From JABDMH01 sp965222645 (lineage in GTDB: Bacteria > Bacteroidota > Bacteroidia > Chitinophagales > Saprospiraceae), in the NCBI GenBank assembly GCA_965222645.1, contig OZ244968.1:5332001-5396000 (forward strand): DNA of 64,000 bases, given 5' to 3'. A program made the position numbers and the translations under genes. This document shows positions 63,811 to 64,000 of this stretch, one piece after another (positions within the stretch are counted from its first letter, which is position 1; each line of letters starts with the position of its first letter). The notes below the pieces were generated by a model, which was given only the letters and a program-made list of their open reading frames with translations, ran no database searches and was not told where the DNA came from.

Positions 63811-63853
63811 TTCGAAAAATCGAATGTAGTATTCGACAAAAGCCGAAGCCAAA

Positions 63854-64000
63854 TTAATTTACCTTCTCGATATCTTCCGCACCCATTTCCAAACAAAAGG
63901 TCTGATCTATTGAATCAAGGTGTATAATTATTTTGCAACCATTTCCCTGGCGGTATAGCACACCATTAAATCCGCGAAATGGTCCAGCCTTAATTCTTAT
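63854..64000 (-). CDS. NusG/UpxY-like transcription antiterminator, C-terminal part (cut by window edge)
   Basis: The last 48 codons of a frame that runs off the right edge are visible. They code for a KOW-type domain: IRIKAGPFRGFNGVLYR, then KIIIHLDSIDQTFCLEM and a short tail ending with TAA at 63854-63856. This is the C-terminal domain of NusG-family proteins, and the short form resembles UpxY-like regulators that control surface polysaccharide operons in Bacteroidota. The N-terminal domain lies outside the window. Confidence 0.75.
   Translation of the reverse strand: MRIKAGPFRGFNGVLYRQGNGCKIIIHLDSIDQTFCLEMGAEDIEKVN

Larger units (their letters stand above)
63072..63853. other. Intergenic region with dispersed repeats B and D
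   Basis: About 780 bp between the coupled pair and a NusG-like gene. Apart from the two repeats it has no credible gene. The region near 63072-63120 should hold the promoter of the lipoprotein gene. Confidence 0.5.

Overview
The window looks like a chromosomal segment of a free-living member of the Bacteroidota, probably of the marine Saprospiria/Lewinella type. This rests on many lipoprotein signals followed by Cys, a type IX secretion (T9SS) C-terminal sorting domain, an ELWxxDGT-repeat protein with a Bacteroidota-style C-terminal stack domain, A-rich leaders without clear Shine-Dalgarno sites, PSD1 (DUF1549/DUF1553) plus DUF1501 genes, and a UpxY/NusG-like gene end at the right edge. No phage, complete insertion sequence, rRNA operon or CRISPR array was seen.

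Layout. 0-5 kb: a PSD1-LamG protein cut by the left edge, coupled to a Tat-exported DUF1501 protein, then lipoproteins. 5-7.1 kb: an Hsp20 chaperone and a 0.8-kb tandem array of a roughly 42-bp unit. 7.1-13.5 kb (minus strand): a FAD oxidoreductase whose N-terminus is made of a dispersed repeat, a sulfatase, and a large FAD/Fe-S dehydrogenase. 13.7-24.2 kb (plus): a T9SS cargo protein, an HPS/KGPDC-like TIM barrel, a zinc dehydrogenase, a sugar-phosphate isomerase-like protein, a sulfatase, an NHL-propeller lipoprotein and a propeller-M28-PDZ peptidase. 24.3-31.4 kb: L-arabinose genes (araB, araD, araA), a sodium/solute symporter and a convergent tagaturonate epimerase (uxaE). 32.4-35.8 kb: a compact, overlapping set of two ATP-grasp ligases (the first frameshifted) and an AspA/AstE-type zinc hydrolase. 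36.35 kb: tRNA-Asp. 36.5-41.9 kb: two sulfatases, an MscS channel and a frameshifted TonB-like lipoprotein. 42-44.3 kb: a non-coding repeat island bounded by two copies of the 3' end of a DUF1961/FG-GAP gene. 44.3-52 kb: that gene, a TPR/ST7-like protein, a broken YD-type pseudogene and the ELWxxDGT protein. 52-58.9 kb (minus): an M15 peptidase, an endonuclease/exonuclease/phosphatase protein, and a set of three genes (SLATT-like 2TM protein, TM-patatin-OmpA fusion, M19-like hydrolase). 59-64 kb: a Gfo/Idh/MocA oxidoreductase, two coupled unknown exported proteins, four copies of a dispersed repeat, and the end of a NusG/UpxY-like gene.

How the genes fit together. Four sulfatases, araBDA with a symporter, UxaE, a DUF1961 protein, a Gfo/Idh/MocA enzyme and small sugar enzymes suggest a lifestyle of breaking down sulfated, arabinose- and uronate-containing polysaccharide, although no SusC/SusD pair or glycoside hydrolase is visible here. 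The two sets most likely to represent poorly described systems are the ATP-grasp/ATP-grasp/AspA cassette (peptide-like ligation plus a matching hydrolase) and the M19/patatin-OmpA/SLATT cassette (envelope-associated hydrolases with a small 2TM partner). Both assignments of function are inference from domains and neighbourhood.
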